A stretch of DNA of 64,000 bases, from contig NZ_VDGI01000019.1 in assembly GCF_006861825.1 (NCBI RefSeq), positions 6,013 through 70,012 of the forward strand. Direction: 5' to 3'. The notes under the pieces were generated by a model. It did not search any database. It had not been told where the DNA came from and saw only the letters and a list, made by a program, of their open reading frames with translations. Positions 1 through 9,078 of the stretch are shown one piece after another; positions within the stretch are counted from its first letter, which is position 1, and every line of letters begins with the position of its first letter. The position numbers and the translations under genes were made by a program. The stretch comes from Psychrobacillus vulpis. Lineage in GTDB: Bacteria > Bacillota > Bacilli > Bacillales_A > Planococcaceae.

Positions 1-662
1 AGAAAAAGCTAATCGAACTGTTTCAAGACGACGTCTTGGTCGTTTCATGAAAGAGCTTGGAATTGTATCTAAATACACGCAAGCTTCTTATAAACCAATG
101 TCTACTCAACCAAATGAGGAGTCTGTTTGTAATGTGTTAAATAGAGAATTTCAAGTAGATAAAGAGATGTCCGTTTTAGTAAGTGATATAACCTATGTGA
201 AAGTCAGCAATCGTTGGAATTATATCTGTTTTTTAATAGATTTATATAATCGAGAAATCGTTGGGTATAGCGTCGGAGAGAAAAAAGACGCAGCTCTAGT
301 TCAACGTGCCTTTGCATCAGTTAAGTATCCACTTGGTCAGGTAAAAGTCTTTCATACAGATCGTGGATCTGAGTTCAAGAACGTTGGAATTGATGAGCTG
401 TTAAGTAAATACAAGATTAAACGATCACTTAGCCAAAAGGGTAACCCTTATGATAATGCGGTGGCAGAGGCGACATTTAAGATATTAAAAATAGAACTTA
501 TCAACGGATCGCACTACCCTACCCTTGAACAGCTGTCTCTTGAACTGTTCGATTACGTCAATTGGTACAATAACATTCGTACGCACAGCACACTAGGCTA
601 CCTAAGTCCGGTAGAGTACAAATTCGCTTCCCTTAAAAAAGTTGTTTGATTTAGTGTTGACA
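1..662 (+). mobile_element. IS3-family insertion sequence, right-hand part (left end outside window)
   Basis: The transposase frame is open from the window edge. Eleven bases after its stop the element ends in ...GTGTTGACA at about 662, which has the terminal CA typical of IS3 elements. The next base resumes the reading frame of the purine nucleoside phosphorylase gene on the other strand, so the boundary is set by homology on one side and by the terminal CA on the other. The target duplication and left inverted repeat cannot be seen. Confidence 0.8.
2..649 (+). CDS. IS3-family (IS150-like) transposase, OrfB/integrase core, 5' truncated by window edge
   Basis: This is the C-terminal catalytic part of a DDE transposase (rve integrase fold) that moves the surrounding IS3-type element. 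The DDE residues are visible: Asp in VSDITYV, Asp in FHTDRGSEF, and Glu in the NPYDNAVAEATFKILK block. The C-terminal YNNIRTHSTLGYLSPVEY signature is typical of the family. The frame continues upstream of the first internal ATG (47) to base 2, so that ATG is probably not the true start; in IS3 elements OrfB is usually made as an OrfAB fusion by -1 frameshifting, and OrfA would lie outside the window. The catalytic part looks intact, so the element may be active. Confidence 0.9.
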   Translation, partial: EKANRTVSRRRLGRFMKELGIVSKYTQASYKPMSTQPNEESVCNVLNREFQVDKEMSVLVSDITYVKVSNRWNYICFLIDLYNREIVGYSVGEKKDAALVQRAFASVKYPLGQVKVFHTDRGSEFKNVGIDELLSKYKIKRSLSQKGNPYDNAVAEATFKILKIELINGSHYPTLEQLSLELFDYVNWYNNIRTHSTLGYLSPVEYKFASLKKVV

Positions 663-1415
663 TACCACTTCATCATGATTTAATGGTTGGTCTAATATTC
701 CACAAGCCATATTAGTTAAGCAAGAAATACCAAGTACTTTCATACCTCCATGAGTGGCTACAATAGCTTCTGGTACTGTTGACATACCTACAGCGTCAGC
801 ACCTAGTGTGCGGATCATACGGATTTCTGCTGGCGTTTCATATGTAGGTCCACTCCACCAAGCATAAACACCTTGCTGTAATGAAATATTTAGATCTTTC
901 GCTACTTTGCTTGCGGTATTACGGAGTTCCACGTTATAGACTTGTGATAGATCAGGGAAACGAGTTCCCAATTCATCATTATTTGGTCCAATTAATGGGT
1001 TAGTTCCAACTAAATTAATATGGTCCGTGATTAACATTAAATCACCTGGGTTAAAGCTTGTATTAACGGCTCCGCAAGCGTTCGTAATGATTACACTCTC
1101 TATACCTAACGCTTTCATTACACGTACTGGAAAGGTTACTTCATCCAAAGAAAAACCTTCGTAATAATGGAAACGACCTTTCATAGCTACTACGATCTTG
1201 CCATTTAATTCTCCAATAACAAGTTCGTTCGCATGACCAATTGCTTCAGATTTTGCAAAGTGAGGAATTGAGCTATATGGGATTTTAACTGGGTTCTTAA
1301 TTTCATCAGCAAGACTTCCTAAGCCTGATCCTAGTATCATTCCAATGACAGGACGATGGTCAGTCTTACTCATAATGAAATCTCTAGTTTCTAAAATATC
1401 TTGGATGTTGTGCAT
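651..1415 (-). pseudogene. punA: purine nucleoside phosphorylase, 3' end removed by IS insertion
   Basis: The family cleaves purine (deoxy)ribonucleosides with phosphate in the cytoplasm (purine salvage). The GMILGSGLG phosphate-loop region, the NACGAVN segment and the GMSTVPE motif identify the trimeric PNP family. The start is ATG at 1415, eight bases after AAGGAGG; a TTG immediately upstream is less well spaced. The frame reads normally to NHDEVV and then runs into the IS end (three foreign codons and a stop), giving about 254 aa. PunA/PupG proteins run to about 270 aa, so the last C-terminal helix of roughly 15-20 residues is missing. Activity is doubtful but not excluded, because the active-site residues visible here are retained. 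The rest of the gene, if present, lies left of the window beyond the IS. Confidence 0.8.
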
Positions 1416-1798
1416 CAATAATTCCTCCTTGAAACGTTACGTTTAAGTGTAGTACAAAAAATAATACAAAAGCTAACTACACAAAAGCATATTATCAATA
1501 AGAGTTTAATGGAGAGAATAACTATTGTAAAGAAAACTACATAAATATCTATATGTACTAAACTTTTTAAGGCACAGTCCTTATAAGTTCGTTATTAATA
1601 CGAGATGTATAATATGTATTGGCACCAAAGGAAATGAAATTTGAAACTGTCACTATAGGAGTTTACAAAACTATTAAATGTGCATCATAATGAAAGTTTG
1701 ATGAAGAATTTGTAAAACATAATCTTGTACAATAATGCTTGCAGCTTTAATTAGTAGTACCGTTCGTGTGAGAGAGTGAGGTTGGGGTAAAATAAATA

Positions 1799-1841
1799 AG
1801 TAGATATCTCTACCTGACACAAGTAGAAATATCTACTTTTC
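1799..1841. terminator. bidirectional intrinsic terminator
   Basis: The 15-bp arms (AGTAGATATCTCTAC and GTAGAAATATCTACT) have one mismatch and a 9-base loop. T-rich tracts follow on both strands. On the minus strand it lies about 40 bases after the stop of the small gene at 1879-1965, so it probably ends that transcript. Confidence 0.7.
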
Positions 1842-1878
1842 TATGTTTCCAAGTTTCAGTATAAATCTATAATCTCTC

Positions 1879-1965
1879 CTATGCGACAATTGTTTGTAAT
1901 AGCAGCGTCAATAACTCTTCTAATGTTTCTGGTAATTGTTCTGGTAAACTTATTGGATTTTTCAT
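1879..1965 (-). CDS. candidate 28-aa peptide (unrecognised)
   Basis: I do not recognise this peptide. It starts at ATG 1965 behind a very strong ribosome binding site (GAGGAGG, then AATAGAA before the ATG) and ends at TAG 1879. Its sequence begins MKNPISLPEQLPETLEELL and ends LLLQTIVA: a short polar, proline-containing start followed by an acidic-leucine amphipathic helix. A terminator-like hairpin sits just downstream, so the unit looks like a complete monocistronic gene in an 876-bp gap that otherwise has no gene. I see no clear promoter. It could be a small regulatory or sporulation protein; no function can be assigned. Confidence 0.5.
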   Translation of the reverse strand: MKNPISLPEQLPETLEELLTLLLQTIVA

Positions 1966-2048
1966 TTCTATTCCTCCTCGAATCTTTTATTCTATTAACA
2001 ATATAAGCAATCTATTTCGATTTTATACATAAATTAAGAAGATAATAT

Positions 2049-2084
2049 AAAAAAAGTTGATAGTCTCTTCAAAAAGAGATTATC
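2049..2084 (-). terminator. possible leftward terminator hairpin
   Basis: The hairpin GATAGTCTCTT/AAGAGATTATC has a 4-base loop and is followed on the minus strand by a run of seven T. No minus-strand gene lies immediately upstream, so its purpose is unclear. The rest of the 2085-2293 gap shows no gene. Confidence 0.4.
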
Positions 2085-2293
2085 ACTTATAATTATAGAA
2101 AAAAGGAAAGTGGTTATAATCTCCGTTCACATAGAGGTACACTAACTACATTAGATAGTTACTCTATTACTTAACTATCTAATTTAAGTAAATGGTTCTA
2201 CCTTATTATGAGTAAATCCCTCATTCCTGTTCAAACGTGCTAAGATATAACCAAATAAGAGACTAACGATTGTAATCGAGAAAGGATTAGAAA

Positions 2294-5200
2294 ATGAATT
2301 TTTCGATGAGCGAAACGAAGATTAAGAAGTTATGTGGTGTTACTGCCTCTAATAAAGGGAAAACTTATTATCAGACGGGAAAGGTAAATCTTCACTCCTA
2401 TCAACAAGATAGTTTAGAGATTGAAGCAAGTGTGAAGGCTGGCGATGATTTTGATGTCACGGTGAAAGCTGGTTCAGATGGGAAAGTCACAGCTGTTTGT
2501 ACTTGCCCACCGATTGGGTTTGTGAATACATACTGTCAACATATTGCAGCTGTCCTGTTCGCTATTGAAGAAAAGCACCAAGTGGAAAAACATCTGGCTG
2601 CTAGAATGCTTGATTTATTTGAAAATAGATCTTTACATCCTACTGGAAAGCAACTGCATTTTGACAAGAGACAGACGCTACATGTGGAATTTGCATGCCA
2701 ATCAGTATTTCTTGGAGAAGGGGAGTATGTGTTCGGAATACAAATGAGGGCTGGTACTAATGCATTGAATGAAATCGCGTGTATAACGAAATTTCTCGAT
2801 GGAATAGGGCAAAGAGAACCGTTCGAATATGCACCAGGTTTGTTGTATGCACCGGAGCTTTACAGTTTTCCAAGAGAAACAGATGAAGTCCTGCAATTCC
2901 TAATGAAAAGTCAGCGTGTGAATATTAAAGATCTCTCTCAAGAAGATTTGCTGCTAATTTCCGCATCCGATTGGGAGCAGCTCCTTCCTTTATTAGCTCA
3001 GGCACCGTTGGTAAGATTCATGCAGAATAGATTAATTTATGAAGGAATTCAGTTTGGTAAAGAACTGTCGTTAAGTTTTGAATTTGATGAAGTAAATACG
3101 GCTGACTATCAACTGAATGTTAAAGGACTTGACCAAATAATTGTTTTCAAAGCTTACGGTTACGCATTTTCAGATGGTAAATTGTACAAGTTATCTCCAG
3201 AAGAATGCAGCAGACTGGCAGAGTTGAAAGAAATGCTTGAGCAGTCTGGGAAGCACAAGCTTGTCATCACGGAGAACCAAATAGATCATTTTATGGAAAA
3301 GGTTATACCAGGCTTGATGAAGCTTGGGCAAGTGAATATTGCAGAATCCGTTTTGAAAAGAATGGGGGAAACTCCACTTCGAGTCAAGTTGTTTCTAGAC
3401 CGGGTAAAACACCGATTACTAGCAGGTTTGGAGTTCCATTACGGTCACCTAATCATCAATCCTTGTGAAGAAACAGAGGAGACATTCTCGCATTATCCTG
3501 GGATTAGACGTCAGCGTAAGAAGGAACTGCAAATCATTAATGTACTCCTAGAAAACTCATTTACACAAACACCTGGTGGATTTTACTTATACGATGAGGA
3601 TGCAGAATATCATTTTTTGTATCATGTACTTGCAGGGATGGAAAAATGGGTTCAGATTTATGCTTCGACAGCTGTGAAAATGCGTGTTCAGAAAGTATAT
3701 ACGGGGCCAATGATAAAAGTGGAAGTGAAGGAACGGATGGAGTGGTTGGAGTTCCGTTTCGATCTAAATGGAATTCCAGAAAAGGAAATCCAAAACCTGA
3801 TGGCATCAATTGAAGAAAAGCGAAAGTTTTACCGAATTCCGAATGGTAATTTAGTATCGTTGGAAACACCAGAATTTTTGGCACTAGCCAATTTCATAAA
3901 TGATATGGGGCTATCTAGCGATAATATCGGAGAAGAAATACGAGTTCCGTTAATTCGTGGGATGCAATTAGTCGATTCTTTGGAACAAGGAGATTTAGTA
4001 GATCCCGGAGAAAACTTTGCAAAGCTAATGAAGGATCTAAATAATCCTGAAAGCTTGGATTTAAATGTTCCTATACCTCTAACATCTATACTTCGAGATT
4101 ATCAAAAGGTAGGTTTCAGATGGTTCAAGCTACTATCTAAGTACAAATTCGGGGGAATTCTAGCGGATGATATGGGACTCGGTAAAACGCTGCAAAGCAT
4201 TGCGTTCATCGAATCGGTGCTTCCAGATGTACGAGAGCGAAAATTGCCAGTATTAATCGTATCTCCAGCCTCACTCATTTATAACTGGAAGAACGAATTA
4301 GAAAAATTCACTTCGCATATAAACGCGCAAATTATAGACGGGAACAAAGTAGAAAGAAGTACATTATGGAAGGCATCTTCGGGAATGGATGTGATTATCA
4401 CTTCTTATCCGTCATTACGGATGGATACAGACCTTTACCGCAAGCAACTCTTTCATACAGTGTTTTTGGATGAAGCTCAAGCTTTCAAAAATCCAATAAC
4501 TAAAACGGCAAAGGCGGTAAAAATGATTCAAGCCGAATACCGATTTGCACTCACAGGAACGCCAATAGAGAACTCGTTAGATGAACTTTGGTCCATTTTC
4601 CATGTTGTGTTTCCCGGCCTATTGCCAGACAGAAGAGCCTTTAGCGAATTAAGACGAGAAAATATTGCAAAACGTGTACGTCCATTTATTTTACGCCGCA
4701 TGAAAAAAGATGTTCTGAAAGAGTTGCCGAATAAAACTGAAACAATTCAATTCTCCGAGCTACAAGTTGAGCAGAAAAAATTATATGCTGCTTATTTGGC
4801 CGAACTGAAACACGACACTTTAAAGCATTTAAAGAAAGGGGATTTAAAAAGGAATCGAATAAAAATTTTAGCCGGACTAACAAGACTTCGACAATTATGT
4901 TGCCATCCCGGTCTATTTGTGGAGGGCTACACAGGAAGCTCCGCAAAATATGAGCAATTGATGGAAATCATAGAAGAATGCCGGAACTCAGGAAGACGAG
5001 TGCTCGTCTTTTCACAGTTCACTCAAATGCTTGGCATTATCAGAAGGCAACTTATACGTCAGGGCACACCTTACTTTTACCTAGACGGCCAAACTCCACC
5101 TGCCGATCGCGTCGAATTGTGCCATCGTTTTAATCAAGGGGAAGGAGATTTATTCCTCATATCTTTAAAAGCAGGTGGCACCGGCTTAAATTTGACGGGA

Positions 5201-5455
5201 GCAGATACTGTCGTACTGTATGATCTATGGTGGAATCCAGCAGTCGAGCAACAAGCAGCCGATCGCGCCCACCGAATGGGACAGGAAAATGAAGTGCACG
5301 TCATTCGTTTGGTGGCAAAAGGAACGATTGAAGAGAAGATAAATGAACTGCAGCAGAAGAAGAAAAGTCTTATTGATGAAGTTATACATTCGGATGGAGA
5401 TGGAATGGCTACTATGACTGAGGAAGATATTCGGGAGATTTTGATGATTGAGTGA
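2294..5455 (+). CDS. SNF2-family DEAD/DEAH-box ATPase with SWIM zinc finger
   Basis: This is a 1053-aa Swi2/Snf2-type nucleic-acid-dependent ATPase, cytoplasmic, presumably remodelling or translocating on DNA or DNA-protein complexes. An N-terminal SWIM zinc finger (C69-x-C71-x9-C81-x-H83) is followed by a long region matching the bacterial SNF2-associated domain. The ATPase has Walker A DDMGLGKT at 625-632 and a DEAQ box at 726-729, and the helicase C lobe contains GGTGLNLTGAD and the QAADRAHRMGQ motif VI. The start at ATG 2294 follows AAAGGATTAG. A bidirectional terminator downstream separates it from the methyltransferase. SWIM-SNF2 proteins are widespread in Bacillales and the biological role is poorly known; whether this one belongs to the neighbouring restriction island cannot be told. 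Confidence 0.9.
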   Translation: MNFSMSETKIKKLCGVTASNKGKTYYQTGKVNLHSYQQDSLEIEASVKAGDDFDVTVKAGSDGKVTAVCTCPPIGFVNTYCQHIAAVLFAIEEKHQVEKHLAARMLDLFENRSLHPTGKQLHFDKRQTLHVEFACQSVFLGEGEYVFGIQMRAGTNALNEIACITKFLDGIGQREPFEYAPGLLYAPELYSFPRETDEVLQFLMKSQRVNIKDLSQEDLLLISASDWEQLLPLLAQAPLVRFMQNRLIYEGIQFGKELSLSFEFDEVNTADYQLNVKGLDQIIVFKAYGYAFSDGKLYKLSPEECSRLAELKEMLEQSGKHKLVITENQIDHFMEKVIPGLMKLGQVNIAESVLKRMGETPLRVKLFLDRVKHRLLAGLEFHYGHLIINPCEETEETFSHYPGIRRQRKKELQIINVLLENSFTQTPGGFYLYDEDAEYHFLYHVLAGMEKWVQIYASTAVKMRVQKVYTGPMIKVEVKERMEWLEFRFDLNGIPEKEIQNLMASIEEKRKFYRIPNGNLVSLETPEFLALANFINDMGLSSDNIGEEIRVPLIRGMQLVDSLEQGDLVDPGENFAKLMKDLNNPESLDLNVPIPLTSILRDYQKVGFRWFKLLSKYKFGGILADDMGLGKTLQSIAFIESVLPDVRERKLPVLIVSPASLIYNWKNELEKFTSHINAQIIDGNKVERSTLWKASSGMDVIITSYPSLRMDTDLYRKQLFHTVFLDEAQAFKNPITKTAKAVKMIQAEYRFALTGTPIENSLDELWSIFHVVFPGLLPDRRAFSELRRENIAKRVRPFILRRMKKDVLKELPNKTETIQFSELQVEQKKLYAAYLAELKHDTLKHLKKGDLKRNRIKILAGLTRLRQLCCHPGLFVEGYTGSSAKYEQLMEIIEECRNSGRRVLVFSQFTQMLGIIRRQLIRQGTPYFYLDGQTPPADRVELCHRFNQGEGDLFLISLKAGGTGLNLTGADTVVLYDLWWNPAVEQQAADRAHRMGQENEVHVIRLVAKGTIEEKINELQQKKKSLIDEVIHSDGDGMATMTEEDIREILMIE

Positions 5456-5506
5456 GGGGATTGACTGGTTGATGGGGAGTAGTTAGATTAGAAAAATTAT
5501 TAATCA

Positions 5507-5555
5507 AAAAAAGATAGAGTAAGGATTCTTAAATGAACCTCCCTCTATCTTTTCT
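5507..5555. terminator. bidirectional terminator between convergent genes
   Basis: AAAAGATAGAG and CTCTATCTTTT form a hairpin flanked by A and T runs. It lies between the rightward SNF2 gene and the leftward cytosine methyltransferase and can serve both. Confidence 0.75.
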
Positions 5556-5559
5556 ATTA

Positions 5560-6843
5560 TTAAATCTCAATCTCATCAAACAGACTTAATTGTTGGGACG
5601 TACTACGATTATTAATAATTTTATCTAGGTTTTTTGCACTCCATTGTGCAATGGGAGAAGCAATAGATCGAGCTAGTTCGACGGGAACGGCATTGCCAAT
5701 TTGTTTGTATATTTTATCAAGTCTACCATTTTTACTAATACTTAAATTGTTGCCTTCAGAAAATAGGAACCAGTCTGGGAATGTTTGAATACGGGCAATT
5801 TCTTTAACGGAAAGGCGTCTATGCATACTCTCGCCGCCAGGTAATACCCATTGATCTGGACCTGTTTTTTTCATGGCTTCACCACTAGGATGTAAGGGTG
5901 CTTGTCTACCTGATGCTTGAATGGTAAAACTTTGCTCGCCCCAAGTTTTTTTACGATTTCGAGAAAGGTAGATAGGTGAAAAGCTACCTTCATAACATTC
6001 ACCAGGATTAGTTTCTAGATCACGGATGGCATCATGCAATGTGACAAAAGGTTGCTCGCCCTTTCCACCCCCATGTGTAGGAGCAGGGAATTGATAGTCA
6101 AAATCAATGTCTTCGCGAACACCTACGATGAACACACGTTCACGAATTTGGGGAATACCGTAATCGCGTGCGTTGACGAGTTTATATTTTACCTTATAAC
6201 CAGCTGACTCAAAATCTTGAATAATTTGTTTAATGACCTCCCCTTTGCCTAGGGTAAGCATACCCTTGACGTTTTCTGCAATGAAGAAGCTTGGTTTGGT
6301 ATTAAGAAGTGCGCGTATAAAATGGATATAAAGAAAATTTCGCTCATCATCAATTAAGCGTGGACCTGCTTCGCTAAAACCAGGGCATGGAAAACCACCT
6401 AATACGATATCGCAATTTGGGAAATCCTTTATTTTTCTAATATCTTTTTCATGTTGTACGATTGTTTCGGGGAAGTTTAATCTATAGGATTGGTTGGCTT
6501 CCTTAAACATATCAATGGAATAAATGGTATGAAAAATACTTTCATGTCTACTATTCAAGAAACCATCTCGTGTTTCCAATAATTCATTTGTTTTTTCTCT
6601 TCCAAATATAGCGTCAAGACCTGCCAACTCAAATCCTAGATCCAATCCACCACAGCCTGAAAACAAACTGACTAAATTTAGTTTATATGTTTTTCTGTCG
6701 AATACTTCTAAGTAATCTTTAGATAGTAGCTGAGCACTGAGTTGTTCTTGTTGAATTTTATCTAGTAATAAGTTTTTTACTTGTTTTTCATCATACTCTT
6801 TTAGAGGACGAAACTTAGCTCTGCCCCGTTCTGCAATCTTCAT
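5560..6843 (-). CDS. DNA (cytosine-5-)-methyltransferase
   Basis: This 427-aa enzyme methylates C5 of cytosine in a specific DNA site with S-adenosylmethionine. The ordered C5-MTase motifs are present: I FSGCGGLDLGF (61-71), IV GGFPCPGFS with catalytic Cys153, VI ENVKG (190-194), VIII QIRERVFIVG (232-241) and X IGNAVPVELARSIA near residue 390. About 28 extra residues follow motif I, and the target-recognition region between VIII and IX is short. The start is ATG 6843 behind GGAGG. It is divergent from the 573-aa gene and the McrB/McrC-like pair and is very probably the protective methylase of that restriction system, as in BsuMI and LlaJI. The recognition sequence cannot be read from the protein. 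Confidence 0.93.
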   Translation of the reverse strand: MKIAERGRAKFRPLKEYDEKQVKNLLLDKIQQEQLSAQLLSKDYLEVFDRKTYKLNLVSLFSGCGGLDLGFELAGLDAIFGREKTNELLETRDGFLNSRHESIFHTIYSIDMFKEANQSYRLNFPETIVQHEKDIRKIKDFPNCDIVLGGFPCPGFSEAGPRLIDDERNFLYIHFIRALLNTKPSFFIAENVKGMLTLGKGEVIKQIIQDFESAGYKVKYKLVNARDYGIPQIRERVFIVGVREDIDFDYQFPAPTHGGGKGEQPFVTLHDAIRDLETNPGECYEGSFSPIYLSRNRKKTWGEQSFTIQASGRQAPLHPSGEAMKKTGPDQWVLPGGESMHRRLSVKEIARIQTFPDWFLFSEGNNLSISKNGRLDKIYKQIGNAVPVELARSIASPIAQWSAKNLDKIINNRSTSQQLSLFDEIEI

Positions 6844-6965
6844 AAGTTAGCACCTCCGATGTTTAATGTTTATTTTAACACTTTTAATAAGAAAAGGCCA
6901 CACAAACAATTTGTATAATATTTCTAACAACTACGATAGAATAATAGGTAATAGGAGGGAGTAAT

Positions 6966-8687
6966 ATGAGTAAACCAAATGAATTAGGCAAGAGACATGT
7001 ATTGGATGTGTGTAATGCATTGAGACATTACTTAAATTCTGATTCAATGGAAAGTTATATTGAACCTGTCCAAGAAACGGTGAAGTACATAGCTGAGTTG
7101 TATCCTGATATCCAATCTGTTAGAAATAAATTCGAGACAGACAAACCTGATTTTAATCCAGATCTCATTCTAACCTTACATAATAAAGAAGAGGAAAAAT
7201 TAAATTTATTTAATATAAAACGTAACGCAGCAATACAACCCAAAAATTTAGGTGCAAAGAGTTTTCTGGAAAATTACTTTATGTCACAGGAATTGCAAGA
7301 AAAATTCAATGCGTATTTTAGCAAAGAGTACGAACTTTATTTGCAAAGTATCATGGAATTTAGAGGGTATCGAAATGTCTATGACAGAATACCAGAATTA
7401 AAGAAGAAAGTTCTGGCTTGCTATCCTAAGTTTGAAGCTGAGATTAATCCATTTCGTAGAAGTTTCCTTTTTAGTTTAAGAGAATATTGTTTTCAATTAA
7501 TGAAAGACGAATTTAATAATGGTACTACAGGGATTGAAAATGCTTTTAAAGAATTAATGATGTTAGATACTACTAATATTATAACAAGATACACTGGAGA
7601 GAACAAATGTTTCGGTGTTGAGGAATGGAAATCAAATATAAACATAGAACAAGAAATACAAATCTATAAAAAAGGGAACGACACAATTGGTATTCGATCT
7701 GGCACAGAGGCACTTACAATTAGATTTAAATTTGAGAGTGGTCCAACATCATCTGTAAAATTGGCAACTAGTTATGAGTGTTTCCCAGCAGAAGACGGAG
7801 TAGTACATAAGAATTTGCAGTCTATTAAAGTATTTGAGGGCTTGCTTGAAAGGCATAAGCAACTAAACAAATCAAATGATAGCAATGCAGTTGGTAAATG
7901 TAATGAAGCAATGGTTTATTATAGAGTTTTAGTAACAGATCCAAAAATCCATCAAGTAGACGAAAAGGATTTTCAAGTAATGTTGGAATCATACTCTCCT
8001 TATATATCAAGTAAAACTTTATTAGATATCCAACAATCTTCTAAAAAAGCAGTAGAGAAAATAGATGAATATTTAAAAGGGAAATACCAAGTTTATCAAA
8101 TAGAAAGCATTCAATTAGTACCGGATAACTATCTAAAGGATCGTTTGGACACAAGCGATATGAAAATAATTATAAAAGTAGAAAAGCGATATGTAGAAGA
8201 AAATCTGTCATTAAAAGCCATATCTAAAAGCAGTGCTAAAATTACTGTCAAAAACCCAGGAGCAGGAACGATATTAGGTCCATTATATTTTGATACCGGA
8301 TCCCTTACACTTGTAACGGATGAAGCGAAAGTCAAATTCAATAAAAAACTACTCACGCATCAACAATGCTTAGAAATGATATCAGCGGCATTGGGTGAAA
8401 GTTTGCAAGCAGCTAAGCAAGAGAAACTAAGAAAAGGTCTTGCAGCAATACGTGGAACAGCCACAACTATTATCACTGATTATGTAAAAGATAATAGTCT
8501 TATATTGGAACATGACGTAATTAAGGGAGTGGTAGAGGTATACCCGAAAACACCATCAACGATTCAAACAACTCTACGTTGGAATGAAAAACAAGAAGAA
8601 CTGTCACTTCGAGTAAAGTTTAGTAAGGGACAAGATCATGGCTGGTCATCTATGAAATTGGCTTGTGAGTATAGGGTGGAGTTTTGA
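6966..8687 (+). CDS. unrecognised 573-aa protein of a restriction island (candidate nuclease or specificity subunit)
   Basis: I do not recognise the family. ATG 6966 follows AGGAGGGAGTAAT, and the gene is divergent from the methylase and upstream of mcrB/mcrC-like genes. Near the N-terminus a KPDFNPDLIL block (60-69) is followed after about 12 residues by LNLFNIKRNA and QPKNLGAKSFLE. A PD...xIK arrangement like this recalls the PD-(D/E)XK nuclease core (Asp62 or Asp66, Lys85), but the usual acidic residue before the lysine is Asn83. No transmembrane segment or signal peptide is seen. In BsuMI of Bacillus subtilis an extra gene (ydiR) sits in the corresponding place beside McrB/McrC-like genes, so a role in cleavage or target recognition is plausible but unproven. 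The C-terminus may be truncated (see 8688-8963). Confidence 0.6.
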   Translation: MSKPNELGKRHVLDVCNALRHYLNSDSMESYIEPVQETVKYIAELYPDIQSVRNKFETDKPDFNPDLILTLHNKEEEKLNLFNIKRNAAIQPKNLGAKSFLENYFMSQELQEKFNAYFSKEYELYLQSIMEFRGYRNVYDRIPELKKKVLACYPKFEAEINPFRRSFLFSLREYCFQLMKDEFNNGTTGIENAFKELMMLDTTNIITRYTGENKCFGVEEWKSNINIEQEIQIYKKGNDTIGIRSGTEALTIRFKFESGPTSSVKLATSYECFPAEDGVVHKNLQSIKVFEGLLERHKQLNKSNDSNAVGKCNEAMVYYRVLVTDPKIHQVDEKDFQVMLESYSPYISSKTLLDIQQSSKKAVEKIDEYLKGKYQVYQIESIQLVPDNYLKDRLDTSDMKIIIKVEKRYVEENLSLKAISKSSAKITVKNPGAGTILGPLYFDTGSLTLVTDEAKVKFNKKLLTHQQCLEMISAALGESLQAAKQEKLRKGLAAIRGTATTIITDYVKDNSLILEHDVIKGVVEVYPKTPSTIQTTLRWNEKQEELSLRVKFSKGQDHGWSSMKLACEYRVEF

Positions 8688-8963
8688 AAGCCATCTAAAG
8701 AAGCGCTATTAGATCAATATTTTAATTTAAAAAAAGGGAAAATAATTCTATCTAAAACTGGGATGAATGGATAGCCCATTCAATTATAGAAGTAAGTCAA
8801 CTGCCTAATTCAGATACAAGAGCTAATATATTTTGTTGATGAAACCATTTATGAAAAAAAGCCGATTATACCCGCGGTAAAGACAGGTCATCACTGACTA
8901 ATAGATGATGATTATTGAGATACATTCTCCTATGATTATAGTTATGTTAGTTTCGCTAAATAA
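8688..8963 (+). pseudogene. decayed coding sequence, in frame with the upstream 573-aa gene
   Basis: After the TGA at 8685 the same frame stays open for 28 codons (KPSKEALLDQYFNLKKGKII...). Protein-like sequence then continues in another frame (EWIAHSIIEVSQLPNSDTRA, about 8765-8825) and returns to the first frame (YFVDETIYEKKPIIPAVKTG) to TAA 8961-8963. Two further TGA codons (8895, 8916) fall where Trp would fit. The simplest reading is a lost C-terminal extension of the upstream gene, or a separate dead gene, with point mutations and two compensating indels. I do not recognise the product. Confidence 0.5.
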
Positions 8964-9003
8964 ATTATTACTATATCTATGGGTATCAAAGAAATGGATT
9001 GCG

Positions 9004-9034
9004 AAGAGATTAGCGATATATGACTAATCTTTTT
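9004..9034 (+). terminator. weak intrinsic terminator upstream of mcrB-like gene
   Basis: AAGAGATTAG and CTAATCTTTT form a 10-bp stem with one G-U pair and a 10-base loop, running into a T tract. It would separate the 573-aa gene and its remnant from the mcrB-like gene. The stem is AT-rich, so efficiency is uncertain. Confidence 0.45.
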
Positions 9035-9078
9035 CATGGAACATAGTTAAAAAAATATTTGAAACGAGGTGTTTTAAA

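Noticed and set aside
8895-8918. UGA read as tryptophan or selenocysteine in the remnant
   Set aside because: Neighbouring frameshifts and normal TGA stops elsewhere in the window make simple gene decay far more likely; no SECIS-like element seen.
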